From NCBI GenBank assembly GCA_016722465.1, contig JADKJC010000004.1, positions 1 to 64,000 on the forward strand: DNA of 64,000 nt. The letters run 5' to 3'. Position 1 is the stretch's first letter; each line of letters opens with the position of its first letter. The DNA is from Chitinophagaceae bacterium. Its GTDB lineage: Bacteria; Bacteroidota; Bacteroidia; Chitinophagales; Chitinophagaceae. A model generated the notes under the pieces. The model was not told the DNA's origin, did not search any database, and was given only the letters and a program-made list of their open reading frames with translations. Positions 50,082 through 62,100 of this stretch are shown piece after piece. The position numbers were made by a program, and so were the translations under genes.

Positions 50082-51065
50082 TTACTTCTTCAAATACATA
50101 ACTTCCTTCACCAATTTCACAGTCCTTGGTACATCCGGCAAATAAGCCGCTACCAGGTTGGGAGCATAGTGCATCGGTGCATCTGCCGAAGTAATCCTGC
50201 GTATCGGCGCATCCAGGTAATCAAATCCTTCTTTCTGAATTCTATAAGCGATTTCAGAAGACACAGAAGCAAACGGCCACTGCTCTTCCACAATCACTAA
50301 ACGGTTTGTTTTTTTAACGCTCTCTAAAATCGTAAACCAATCCAGCGGGCGGATCGTTGCCACATCAATCACTTCTGCTTCAATCCCTTCCTTCGCCAGT
50401 TCTTCCGCAGCACCCAGGGCCACTTTCATCATTTTATTAAAAGATACAATGGTTACATCCTTACCCGGCCTTTTGATAAAGCATTTACCAATAGGCAGCA
50501 CATATTCTTCTTCCGGCACTTCACCTTTTTCACCATACATCACTTCACTTTCCATAAACACAACAGGATCGTCATCCCTGATGGCTGCTTTCAGCAAACC
50601 CTTGGCATCATAAGGATTGCTTACCGATATCACTTTCAACCCGGGGATATTGGCATACATCGATTCAAATGCAGTAGAGTGCTGTGCACCCAACTGGCCG
50701 GCACTTCCATTGGCGCCACGGAACACAATAGGGCAACCTACCTGTCCCCCGCTCATCGCCAACATTTTGCTGGCTGTATTCAGTATCTGGTCAAGCGGCA
50801 GCACCGCAAAGTTCCATGTCATGAACTCCACAATGGGGCGGAGGCCGTTTTGGGCAGCACCCACGGCAATGGCGGTAAAGCCCAGCTCGGCAATAGGGGT
50901 ATCGATCACCCTTTTTTCGCCAAACTCATCCAGCATACCCTGGCTTACCTTGTAGGCGCCATTGTATTCAGCTACTTCCTCACCCATTAAAAACACCCTT
51001 TCGTCCCTTCTCATCTCTTCCTGCATGGCTTCTCTCAGGGCTTCTCTAAACGCAATTTGTCGCAT
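50082..51065 (-). CDS. pdhB: pyruvate dehydrogenase E1 component subunit beta
   Basis: The beta chain of the alpha2beta2 thiamine-diphosphate E1 enzyme, 327 residues. It reads MRQIAFREALREAMQEEM, then the ThDP-binding GEEVAEYNGAYKVSQG, IVEFMTWNFAVLPLDQI and the C-terminal transketolase domain (VIDVATIRPLDWFTILESVK; VIVEEQWPFASVSSEI). pdhA is not adjacent; the gene stands alone with its own promoter and terminator. Confidence 0.93.
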   Translation of the reverse strand: MRQIAFREALREAMQEEMRRDERVFLMGEEVAEYNGAYKVSQGMLDEFGEKRVIDTPIAELGFTAIAVGAAQNGLRPIVEFMTWNFAVLPLDQILNTASKMLAMSGGQVGCPIVFRGANGSAGQLGAQHSTAFESMYANIPGLKVISVSNPYDAKGLLKAAIRDDDPVVFMESEVMYGEKGEVPEEEYVLPIGKCFIKRPGKDVTIVSFNKMMKVALGAAEELAKEGIEAEVIDVATIRPLDWFTILESVKKTNRLVIVEEQWPFASVSSEIAYRIQKEGFDYLDAPIRRITSADAPMHYAPNLVAAYLPDVPRTVKLVKEVMYLKK

Positions 51066-51118
51066 GTGTATGGTTCAGTTTATTTTATTAGTAATGAGCC
51101 TTCTGTTTCAAAGGAACG

Positions 51119-51149
51119 CAAATTTATCTCATCAATGCCAGATAATCAA
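51119..51149 (-). promoter_or_regulatory. promoter of pdhB
   Basis: On the minus strand TTG (51149-51147) and TAAATTTG (51126-51119) are 20 bases apart, matching the Bacteroidota consensus. It lies 54 bases before the start codon. Confidence 0.65.
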
Positions 51150-51427
51150 ATTGAGTTGGGAAATAGATGGGGGGCTGTGGACAATGGCGGGATAATGGGC
51201 AGTTGTTGCGGCTGTTCATTGCAAATCCGGTACAGATCCTGGCTTCTTTCACCTCCCTTTTGGGGAGGATGGGTGGGGCCTTCACCGGGTTTTCCATTGC
51301 CATCCGCCAGCCATTGATCAATAGTAACTATTATCAGCCTTGTTGATGCAGTTAGTATTCAGAATCTCCAACTGAACAGCTAATGGGTGCCAGTATAATT
51401 TGTACATTTATACATAAATAAAAAAAA

Positions 51428-51664
51428 TTGCTTCGTTTGCAAATAAGCCACAAACCTTACCACCTGCTTTTGCTCACAAGCCTGTTACTGGTTACAGCTT
51501 CGTTCTTCGCATCTACGCAAATGGTCGACATTCACCTGCACGATACTTATTTTGTATTGACAGTCAATCAATCATCCTCAATTTCCTTCTTGGCATGTTC
51601 AGGCGAAAGACTTAACAGGGTATCATTTTTTTGCTTTTCTAAATCAGTGAATGATGTAACATAA
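51428..51664 (+). pseudogene. small membrane protein with HDTYFV motif, probably broken
   Basis: The frame begins with a hydrophobic segment (PYHLLLLTSLLLVTASFFAS) and then DIHLHDTYFVLTV. The D-x-H-L-H-D-T-Y-F-V string recalls heme-copper oxidase subunit I (HDTYFVV) and tiny Bacteroidota membrane proteins that contain it. After that the sequence turns polar and unrelated, so the second membrane half is probably lost to a shift. The flanking 51150-51427 and 51665-51826 hold nothing else. Confidence 0.4.
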
Positions 51665-51826
51665 TTATAGGGTTGTGTAAGCCTTCTGCATTTTATATCC
51701 TCAATTTTGTATTCTATCCGGCTGTGGAGGCAAGCATTTTATTCATTGTACTAATGGTTCATCGTAGCGCTTAAATAAAAAAATGATTCAGCAAGTAGCA
51801 GCCTATTAACATAAAATAAAATCAAC

Positions 51827-52420
51827 ATGAAACAGATCAGAAACGTACAAACAAGATTATTGCCAGTAGCTTTTTTTATAGCTGCCATACTAGGCTTTTC
51901 AGCCTGCGGTGGTACTCAAAAAACCACGGACTCAAAAGATGTTGCCAAAGAGCAGAACGAAGCAAAGTTTACTACCAGCAGCAATGAGAACGATGCAAAA
52001 TTCGTGGTGAATGCCGCTGAAATCAACCTGGAAGAAATTAAGCTGGGCCAGTTGGCACAACAAAATGGAATGACTGATGACATCAAAGCATTGGGTAAGA
52101 CCATGACCGATCAACACACACAGACTTTAAGTGACCTGACTGCATTGGCAAAACAAAAAGTGATCAGTATACCGGCATCACCAACCGACAATGCGCTGGA
52201 TGCGTTCAAAAAATTAAACGACAAATCGGCGAAATATTTTGACAGGGCTTATGCCGACATGATGGTAAGCGGACACAAAGATGCCATTGCTTTATTTGAA
52301 AAAGCATCAGCAGAATGCACAGACGCCAATATTAAAGCATGGGCATTGGCAACACTCCCTCAATTACGCATGCAACTGGATGCTGCATTGGCCAGTCAAT
52401 CGAAGTTAGACAAGTTGTAA
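51827..52420 (+). CDS. DUF4142 lipoprotein
   Basis: A 197-residue lipoprotein: signal LLPVAFFIAAILGFSACGG with lipobox Cys. The mature helical DUF4142 domain follows (KFVVNAAEINLEEIKLGQLA, then LGKTMTDQHTQTLSDLTALA and YADMMVSGHKDAIALFEKAS). It is a ferritin-like four-helix fold without clear metal ligands, anchored in the outer membrane. Function unknown; often linked to stress. A terminator follows. Confidence 0.88.
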   Translation: MKQIRNVQTRLLPVAFFIAAILGFSACGGTQKTTDSKDVAKEQNEAKFTTSSNENDAKFVVNAAEINLEEIKLGQLAQQNGMTDDIKALGKTMTDQHTQTLSDLTALAKQKVISIPASPTDNALDAFKKLNDKSAKYFDRAYADMMVSGHKDAIALFEKASAECTDANIKAWALATLPQLRMQLDAALASQSKLDKL

Positions 52421-52449
52421 AAGATTAAACCCCTACAGAATCAATAAGA

Positions 52450-52477
52450 CGGGACCATTAGTTGGTTCCGTTTTTTT
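52450..52477 (+). terminator. terminator of the DUF4142 gene
   Basis: CGGGACCA pairs with TGGTTCCG (one G-T) around TTAGT, followed by seven T. Confidence 0.85.
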
Positions 52478-52580
52478 ATTGTCTTCAGTTGTCACTAAGT
52501 AAATTTTAAAATTCCCGGTTCATACGCCACTTGTGTAAAACAGCTTAATTTTACGCCCTGAAACCAAAGTGCCATTAACG

Positions 52581-55489
52581 ATGAACGAAAAGCTGCAACA
52601 GCTGGGAGCTACTTTACAAGGTGATTTGTTTTTTGACAAGACCATGCGGCTGCTGTATGCCACCGATGCTTCGGCATACCGGGAACTGCCATTGGCTGTG
52701 GCCATTCCAAAAACGATTGACGATATCAAGAGGCTCATTGCATTTGCAAGAGACAATAAAACATCTCTCATTCCACGTACTGCCGGCACATCACTGGCCG
52801 GCCAGGTGGTGGGCAATGGTATTGTAGTAGATGTAAGCAAAAATTTTACCCAGATCATCGAACTGAACAAGGAAAAAAAATGGGTGAGGGTGCAACCCGG
52901 CGTTATCAGGGATGAACTGAATTTTTTCCTGAAACCACATGGCCTTTTCTTTGGTCCTGAAACTTCTACCGCCAACAGGGCCATGATTGGTGGCATGGTG
53001 GGCAACAATAGTTGTGGCAGTAACTCGGTGGTGTATGGCAGCACCCGGGAACATTTGCTGGAAGTAAAAGCATTGCTGAGCGATGGCAGCGAAACGGAAT
53101 TCAAAACAATTACTATTGATGAGTTTCACAATAAGTGTGATGGTGAAAATTTAGAAGCGGATATTTATAAAACAGTCAGGAGTTTATTAAGCAATTACGA
53201 TAACCAGCAGGAGATACGCAAAGAATTTCCCAAAGCATCCATTGAGAGAAGGAATACGGGTTATGCGGTGGATATGTTACTGGAAAGTGCTCCCTTCACT
53301 GCCGGCAAAGAAGATTTTAATTTCTGCAAACTCATTGCAGGTTCAGAAGGAACGCTGGCTTTTATAACCGAAATAAAGTTGCATGTAAATGACCTGCCGC
53401 CAAAAGAAACAGGCCTGCTCTGTATTCATTTCAACAGCATTGATGAAGCATTGCGGGCAAACATTATTGCCATGCAGTTCAAGCCCAGCGCCAGCGAACT
53501 GATAGACCATTACATTTTAGAATGCACGAAAGACAATATTGAACAAAGTAAGAATCGCTTTTTTGTAAAGGGCGACCCCGGTGCAATACTGGTGATTGAA
53601 TTTTGCAGGGCTACAAGGGAAGAAGTGATGACCATTGCAGCAAAAGTGGAAGCGGCAATGAGAGCAGCTGGTTTGGGGTATCACTTCCCGTTACTGTTTG
53701 GTGAAGACAGTAAAAAGATATGGACCTTGCGTAAAGCGGGCCTTGGTTTGCTGAGTAATTTGCCCGGCGATGAAAAAGCGGTACCGGTGATTGAAGACAC
53801 GGCTGTTGATATCAACGACCTGCCTGGTTATATTGCCGAATTCAACCAGGTATTGCACAAATACAATTTAAATGCCGTGCATTACGCACATGCTGGCAGT
53901 GGTGAAATTCATCTTCGCCCCATTATCAATTTAAAAACGGTGGAAGGCAATGCGCTGTTCAGGATCATTGCAGAAGAGATTGCTACGCTGGTAAAAAAAT
54001 ACAATGGCTCATTGAGTGGCGAACATGGAGATGGAAGATTGAGAGGGGAATTCATTCAACAAATGACAGGGAAAAAAAATTATGAACTGCTCAGGAAAAT
54101 AAAATACACCTGGGACCCGGAAAATATTTTCAATCCCAATAAAATTGTTGATACTCCTTCAATGAACAGCATGTTGCGGTACACACCGGGTCAGCAAACA
54201 CCGAAGTTCAATACCATCTTTCGCTACAAGGGCCAGGATGTGCTGCAGCATGCAGAGCAATGCAACGGCAGTGGCGATTGCCGCAAAACAGAACTGAGTG
54301 GCGGAACCATGTGTCCCAGCTACATGGCTACCAAAAATGAAAAAGATACCACGAGGGCAAGGGCAAATATTTTAAGGGAGTTCCTTACCAACTCGGGCAA
54401 GCTCAACCGCTTTGATCATAAGGAGATTTATGAAGTGATGGACCTTTGCCTGAGTTGCAAGGGTTGTAAGAGTGAATGCCCGAGTAATGTGGATGTAGCC
54501 AAACTGAAAGCAGAATTTTTGCAGCAGTATTATGATGTGAATGGTGTGCCGTTCAGGAGTAAACTCATTGCTAATTTCAGCAAGAGTGCAAAGCTGGGTG
54601 CGATGGTGCCGGGACTGTATAACTTTGCCATGACCAATCCTTTTATCAGCAGGCAAATAAAAAGGTTCAGTGGCTTTGCGGTGGAAAGAAGTATGCCGAC
54701 GATGTATAAAACAACACTGGAAAAGTGGTGGGGAAGTCAAAAGTCAAAAATTAAAAGTCAAAAAAAAGTACACCTCTTCTGCGATGAGTTCACTAATTAT
54801 AATGATACAGAGATAGGCATTAAAGCAATACAATTACTGGAGCAATTGGGTTACGAGGTGGTGATCCCAACACACATTGAAAGCGGCAGGGCATGGCTGA
54901 GCAAAGGATTGATAAGAGAAGCCCAAAAGATCGCCAACCGGAATATAGAATTACTGAAAGATGTTGTTACAGCAGAAGCACCGTTAATTGGTATTGAGCC
55001 TTCAGCCATCCTCACTTTCCGGGACGAATACATCGATCTTGCTGACGATAATAATTTCGAAACAGCAAAAGCTTTGTCAAAAAATGTTTTTTTGATTGAC
55101 GAATTCATCGCTGCAGAAATTGACAAAGGCAATATCAGCAAAGATTTGTTCACCAAAGAGCAGCGCTTAATAAAACTGCATGGCCATTGCCAGCAGAAAT
55201 CATTGTCTTCTGTTGCGCCATCAGTAAAATTATTGTCCCTGCCCGAAAATTATACTGTTGAAACCATTCCCTCCGGCTGCTGCGGTATGGCCGGTTCTTT
55301 TGGTTATGAAAAAGAACATTATGATCTTTCCATGAAAATAGGAGAGTTGGTATTGTTTCCCACCGTTCGCAAACAGCCCAATGACGCGATCATTGCAGCC
55401 CCGGAACCAGCTGCCGCCACCAGGTAAAGGATGGTACCGGCAAAAAGGCCCTCCACCCGGTGGAAGTGTTATTTGATGCATTGCTTTAA
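52581..55489 (+). CDS. FAD-linked oxidase fused to Fe-S/CCG domain (D-lactate or D-2-hydroxyglutarate type), C-terminal frameshift
   Basis: A GlcD-GlcF-type fusion of about 970 residues (YdiJ/Dld-II group) oxidising a D-2-hydroxyacid. ATG 52581 is preferred to GTG 52569. The FAD_binding_4 domain has IPRTAGTSLAGQVVGNGIVV and GMVGNNSCGSNSV. The FAD_oxidase_C domain has GSGEIHLRPI and SGEHGDGRLRGEF. Fe-S motifs are CNGSGDC...CPSY and CLSCKGCKSECPSNVDVAK. CCG domains come last (HGHCQQKS; PSGCCGMAGSFGYEKEHYDL). One C missing in CCCC near 55400 hides the end, GTSCRHQVKDGTGKKALHPV. A low-complexity insert, SQKSKIKSQKK, sits near residue 720. Confidence 0.88.
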
Positions 55490-55633
55490 TTAATCATGTT
55501 TTATTATTAAAAATCCCCTTTTAGGGGGATGTTTAATTTTTTTAAGTGTATTAATTTGCTATATCAAAATCTATTGCTGCAAAACCACCCTTTACCAGGC
55601 TATTTCCTGTTTTATTAAATAAAATTATTGGTT

Positions 55634-58600
55634 ATGAACATTCGGAAAATTTCCCTTTTACTAATTGCTTTTTTTGCTTTTGGAACAGTAAAAGCTCAAC
55701 CTTCATTGCAAAAATGCAATTGAAACTGGCTGGAGAAAAGCAGGGTACGGCCAACTCGTTTTACAAATTTGAACTGAATGCCAAAATACCTACGCAGGCT
55801 GGTATTTTATTTTCAGCGGATGTAGACGTACAAAAAACTGCCCTGCAAAACTGGCTTGCTGCAAAACTTGAACTTCGCCAGGGAATTGATGACTTCCGCA
55901 CCCGGATGGAATCGGTTGCATATAAGGGTTCAAACATCAGCAAACTGCAGCAATATTTCAAAGGCATAAAAGTAGAGCATGGAGTGGTATCAGTAGCAGA
56001 TATTGCAGGAAGTGTGAGGTTGCTTCAACTGGAGTTTTACAGTTTGCCGGATAACCTACAGGTGCAGCCCACTATAAGCGAGGAGGCAGCGCTTACAAAA
56101 GCAATGGAATTTACCGGGGCCAGCAGTTTTGTGTGGCAAAAGCCTTCAACATCTTTCTGGCAGTATCAAAAGCCTTCCGGCGAACTGGTAATTGTAGAAG
56201 ATATCTTTAATGCTGAAAAAGGTACCATGTGCCTGGCTTATAAATTTGATGTGTTTGCTGCTGAACCGGCAAGTCGCCAAAACATATACGTGAATGTGCT
56301 GAACGGAAAGGTTGTTTTTGCAGATGCTACCATTAAACACCTGGATGGAAAACATTCATCCGGCCATGACGAAATAGGAAAACAACCCGGGGATATTCCG
56401 CATTCATTGATAGAAAGTAAAGATTTGATGCAAAACCAGAAAACTACACTGGTAAAGAAAAGCATTGCACCGACCGTTTTCGATAGTGCTACTGGTTTTC
56501 TAAAATATTCATTTGATCAGAAATTTTTAACCGAAAAAGTTTCTCCCACACTATACAGACTCAGGGCACAAAGCGAATTTCCTAATACCGTGGTATACGA
56601 AACCTACAATATCAACCATAAAACACTGGTTAACGCAATCAATAGCGACATTACTGATTTTACTGACAATGACAATGACTGGAATGAACCAGCGTACGGC
56701 AATGATACCACCAATGCAGCGTTAGACATTCACTGGGGTATTGAACAGATCATTAAATACTGGCGTGATGTACACAACCGCAATAGTTTTGATAACAACT
56801 TCAGTGCCATCAAAAATTATTTTCACTATGGAATCCGGTATGGTGGTGCATTCTGGAGCAGCCAGGCCAAGAGCATGTTCTATGGCGATGGCAGCCAGGA
56901 TAGCCAGGGTTTTAATGCCCTTGCATCCATTGATGTTACCGGTCATGAACTGGCTCATGGTGTATGCGATTTTACAGCGGCCCTTGTGTATAAAAGAGAA
57001 AGTGGCGCATTAAATGAAGGCTTCAGCGATATATGGGGAGCCTGCATCGATAATTATATCAACAAGAATTTTGAGACCCTGAATAAAACACCTTTTAAAA
57101 TTGCTGATGAAATTGTAGAAACACCGGGCCGTGATTGTTTAAGGGATATGCAAAAACCTAAAAGATGGGCACAGCCCGATTGTTACAAAGATGTAGCCCA
57201 CAACTGGTTTGATGTAAATGTTGAAAATTGCCCTACACCCATCTCTCCCGGAAATGCGGGCAATAATGATGATTGTGGCGTACATGCAAACAGTGGAGTG
57301 CTGAACAAATGGTTTTACCTGATTACAGAGGGTGATACTATGACTAATGTGTACAACGACTTTTATACAGTGGATTCTTTGGGTTTTGATAAATCAGAAA
57401 GAATAGCTTATTACACTGAAATGATTTTGACACCTAATTCAGGATATGAGGCAGCAAGAATTGCTTCTATGAATGCGGTTCAGATACTGGCGGCTTCCCC
57501 TAATACACTCGGGATAACGCTGGCGGATACCGCTGTGCTTGCAACAGCCCGGCGTGCAGTCGGTGTTACAACAGACAGTATCTACAATATGGCCAATACC
57601 CCATTTTCGCCTCCAATACATTTAATGCAATTGAAGTGGGGCGTTATGGTTATATATGGGCAGGCACCGCCAACAACGGGCTGTATAAATACAATGGAAG
57701 GGTTTGGCAAAAAGCCCCCAATCTCACCAATCACAATATATCTCAAATATTACCCGACAGGGATGGGGGCATTTGGATAGCACAATTTGGCCGCACTGGC
57801 GCCCAGGCAATACTTGGTGGCATTGGTTATTACCAGGATACTAGCTTTACCTATGTTCAGTACAGTGAGTCCGATGGGTTACCAACCCGTAATGTAAGAG
57901 GTATTTTTGTTAATAACAGTTTAAGCTTAACACCTGCCCAAAAATTGAAACGCATCTGGGGAGCCTGTTTTGCAGACTTAACAGTGGGGATTTCCAGGCC
58001 AGGCAGTGTGGTATTTGGCAAAGAAACACCGGCTCCGCCTATTTCATTTAACAAACAAAAGAACGGCGTAAACCAGAACAATGGTTTTTGTTTGGTTATC
58101 GGGGGTAACAAAAATGAGATATGGGTATTTGCTTCCAGCAATTCAACTACCGGCGGCGGGCAGATATTGAGATACCGCACTGTTGACTCGGTATACCTTG
58201 GTTTCATCGATAATACCAATCAACCTGCGTTCAGTGCAGGATTTAATGTAAAAGCGATTTATTACGATACTGTAATGCGGCGCTGGTGGATCGGGCTTAC
58301 TACAGGAGGCCTGGTAGTGCTGGACTCGGCAACCAACACATGGAGCTCCATTAATTTCCCTGATGCATTCCCGGCAGGTACCATCATCAATAATAACGCC
58401 ATTACCGGCGATACCAGGGGCAATATTTATATGGGTACCAGCAATGGCTATGTGTTTTTTGGTTCTCCCAATGCATCCGTGGTCACCAATCCGCTTGACC
58501 CCACACAATACAAACGTTATACTATCACAGAGGGATTGCCATCCAGCAATGTGCGGGGGGTGGCCGTAGATTACAGGGCATCCCGTGTATTGCTGGCAAC

Positions 58601-58880
58601 AGACAATGGCATTGCATTCAGGCATATACTCTGTACAGAATGTGTAAATACCGGGCCCATTTTTTCCGTAATGCCCGGTAGCTGGAGCAATCCGGGTATT
58701 TGGGCCAGTGGGCAAGTGCCTGGGCTTACAAGTAATGTGGTAATCAGGCATCCGGTAACCGTTACACAGAATGCCAATTGCAATTCGCTAAGGGTTGCAC
58801 CAGGTGGCAACATAAATTTAAATCCGGGTATACAGTTGAATATTGAGGCGCAGAATTACAATAGTAACCTTTGCCGCTGA
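55634..58880 (+). CDS. M4 (thermolysin) metallopeptidase fused to a propeller and a G8-like C-terminal domain, two frameshifts
   Basis: A secreted zinc protease of about 1082 residues. The signal peptide (MNIRKISLLLIAFFAFGTVK) is in the first frame; a missing A near 55714 leads into the propeptide (FTP-like; RLLQLEFYSLPDNLQVQPTI). The M4 core has the zinc motif VTGHELAHGVCDF, zinc Glu in GALNEGFSDIWGA and HANSGVLNKWFYLITEG. After a second deletion near 57610 the frame continues VGRYGYIWAGTANNGLYKYN, DRDGGIWIAQFG and RRWWIGLTTGGLVVLDSATN, like two-component-regulator propeller blades. It ends GSWSNPGIWASGQVPG and VVIRHPVTVTQNANC, a G8-like domain. No type IX tail is visible. Confidence 0.8.
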
Positions 58881-59117
58881 TATAAGAATAAAATGGTTTG
58901 TCGGGTGATTGTTGTAGGCAATTATACAGCCTGACATGTGTTACCTCAAATTGTGTATTTGTTTTTAAGCAATTCTTAAGCATTTTTATGCTAAACTGAG
59001 TAATGTGGACATATTCAGTTTAGTGATTGTGGGGCTCTCTTTTTTGATGACGCTCATGAATGAATAGTAATCCGTAGCAGATTTTATTTTATTTTTAGAA
59101 AAGGGATAGATCCTAAT

Positions 59118-62100
59118 ATGGTAATTAAATCAATCGTATTATTGAAAACCTTGCAACATAAACGATACCAGAACCAGGCTTTCAGCGGTGGAAGAAAATG
59201 GAAAATGATCTTTTGTTTTCTATTGGCAGCGGCATCTTTTATGAGTACCGGCGTTAAAGCTCAAACAGCCGATTTTACCATCAATATCCGTAATGGCTGC
59301 GTACCGCTGGGTGGTGTAAATTTTACAGATGCTTCATCAGGAGGAACCGTAACAAGAAGGGACTGGGATCTCGGTAATGGTACACTAATATCCAGTGGCC
59401 CTGCAGTGGTGGGCACTAACTATCTTACTTCACAAACTTTCATCGTTAAGCTCACGGTAACTTTTTTGAATGGTACGGTAAGAACCAAAACTGACAGCGT
59501 GATTGTTTACCCTAAACCTTTTGTTGATTTCAGGGTGAATGATACTGCAGGTTGTGTGCCTTATACCGCCAGCTTTACTGATCTTTCTACTACGGCAACT
59601 GGAACGATCAACACCTGGACATGGGATTTTGGAGCTGGTGGAAGCACCATCCGGAACCCTGCTTTTGTTTACAACAGCCCGGGGCTTTATAATATTTCGC
59701 TCATTGTAAAAAATAACTGGGGCTGCGAAAGTGATGCTGCCACCAAATTTCAGTATGTGCATGTGTGGAATAAACCAACTGCAGCATTTACAGCCAATCC
59801 TTATTTCAGTTGTAATGATACGGCTACTGTATTTTTTAATAACAGCACCACCAACGGCAGTCCGGCCAATAAATACCAGTGGGATTTTGGTGATGGCAAC
59901 AGCAGCACGTTAAAAACCCGTCTCATTTTATGCAGCACCGGGAACTTATACGGTTAAGCTTACGGCTTCAGTTGGCAGCAGCGGTTGCAGTTCTGTAACC
60001 ACGGGCACAGTATATATTGGAAAGTCGAAGCCCTCTTTTGTGATTGCCCCGGATACGGTTTGCGTAAACACTTCCACTCAGTTCACAGGAACGGGTACCC
60101 CGGCACCATACTATGTAAAATGGATATTCAGTGATAACGGAGCACAGCAATATTATTCACCCGTTTATCATACGTTCAGTACACCCGGAGACTATACTGT
60201 TAATTTAATCGCTTATACCTACCAGGGTTGTACCGATACTGTCACCAAATCAATTCATGTAAAATATGGTGCAGGCCTGGCACCTTTCTTCATCACTGCA
60301 CCCGATACCGTTTGTGCCAACAGTTCTGTTGCTTATGATGGCAGCGCTGTTCCTGCACCGGATCATGTGCAATGGTTTTTTACTGATAACAATGCGTTGC
60401 AAAATAATACTCCCACCAACCATACATTTGTCAATCCCGGCGATTACAATGTGTTGCTCATTGCTTATGATGCACAGGGTTGTGCGGATACTGCCACCAA
60501 AGCTGTGAATGTAAAAAGCGGGCCCGTGATCAGTTTTGCACCGGATAAAGTGGATGGCTGTGGCAATCCTTTTACAGTAACATTCGGCAATACTACTTAT
60601 CCCAATGCTGATCTTCAGTTTACCTGGAATTTTGGTGATGGTACTCCTGCTGTAATTACAACTGATACCTTGCCCGTGCCGCATGTATATACCAGTTTTG
60701 GTAATTTTTCGGTAACACTAACTGCTACTGATACAGTGGCTGGATGTGTAAGCAATCCCAAAGTGTTTAATTATATCCGCAACTACCAGCCATCGGTGAA
60801 TTTTACTTATGTGCCACCGGATGGTTGCCGTCCGTTGCCAGTGAAATTTACCGGACAGGTAAGCAACCTGATCGTTCCGATTCAATATTATGTATGGGAT
60901 TACGGCGATGGAAAAATTGACAGTATAGCTGCATCCAATATTGCCAATCATGTTTATACAGTTGGTGGTGCATTCAATCCAACACTTACGATTGTGACTG
61001 CTGAATGCAGTTTCACTTCTATTCCCAAACCTGTAACCGTTATTGATATTTGTGATGATGACGGTAGTGGTGGCGGTGGTGGTGGCGGCGGCGGAGGAGG
61101 AGGTGGCGGCGGCGGCGGAGGTGGTGGAGGCTTTGGCCTCGGCAAAACCTGCGCTGATAAATACACGGTCGACTTTACCGATACTGTGAGTAATGCGGTT
61201 GTTCAAAGTTGGGATTTTGGTGATGGCTCGCCGTTGTTAAATTCTGGTGTGCTTAATCCTGTATCACATACGTATGCACCGCCGCAAAAAGTTTATATTG
61301 TTACAGTGGTGAGATTGGATACATTGACCAATCAAATTGATACGGGTAAAAAACGCATCATCATCATTGACGAGAAAGCAGACTTTGTTCCGGATAAAAC
61401 AGATATCTGTACCAACGGGCTGGTAAATTTTTATCCTGTTGGAATTGATTCTTCTAAAATAAAAAAATACACCTGGGATTTTGGTGACAGCACTACAAGG
61501 CTGGTCATCGACAATCTTACCAACTTCAATACGTTTGGCATCTGGCTCAAAGGCAATGCCAGCCATACTTATATCGACACGGGTTTGTATTATGTAAAAC
61601 TCATCATCGAAGATAAACTCGGTTGCTCCGATTCTATTTATTATCCGTTGCCGGTAAGTGTTCGTGGTCCCATTGCGAATTTCATCCCGGATATTCAACT
61701 GAGTTGCCTGGTTCCGCTGAAAGTAATTTATACTGATTCCTCTGTGCAAAATGGGATCATCCCCATCACCAACTGGCAATGGACTTTTGGAAATGGCACA
61801 CCGGTTATCAATTCAACAGTTGATACTGCCGTGAGTAGTTTGTACACTGCCAATACATACAATGTTAATTTGAAGGTCACTGATTCTATTGGCTGCTTTT
61901 CCACCATTACCAGGCAGGTAGTGGTGCCGCTGGTTACTTCCGGTCCGCAGGCCGGTTTTGAAGCAACCCCACTCACCAGTTGTTCTTCACTGCAGAATTT
62001 TGTAATCCATGATACTTCCATTCAAAGTGGTATGGTGCCCATTGTAAAATGGGAATGGAATTTCGGCGATGGCAATACAGTCACCACGGATACGGACACA

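Noticed and set aside
60718..61206. Minus-strand frames with poly-Pro or poly-Ala
   Set aside because: They are the complement of the poly-Gly tract in the PKD gene.
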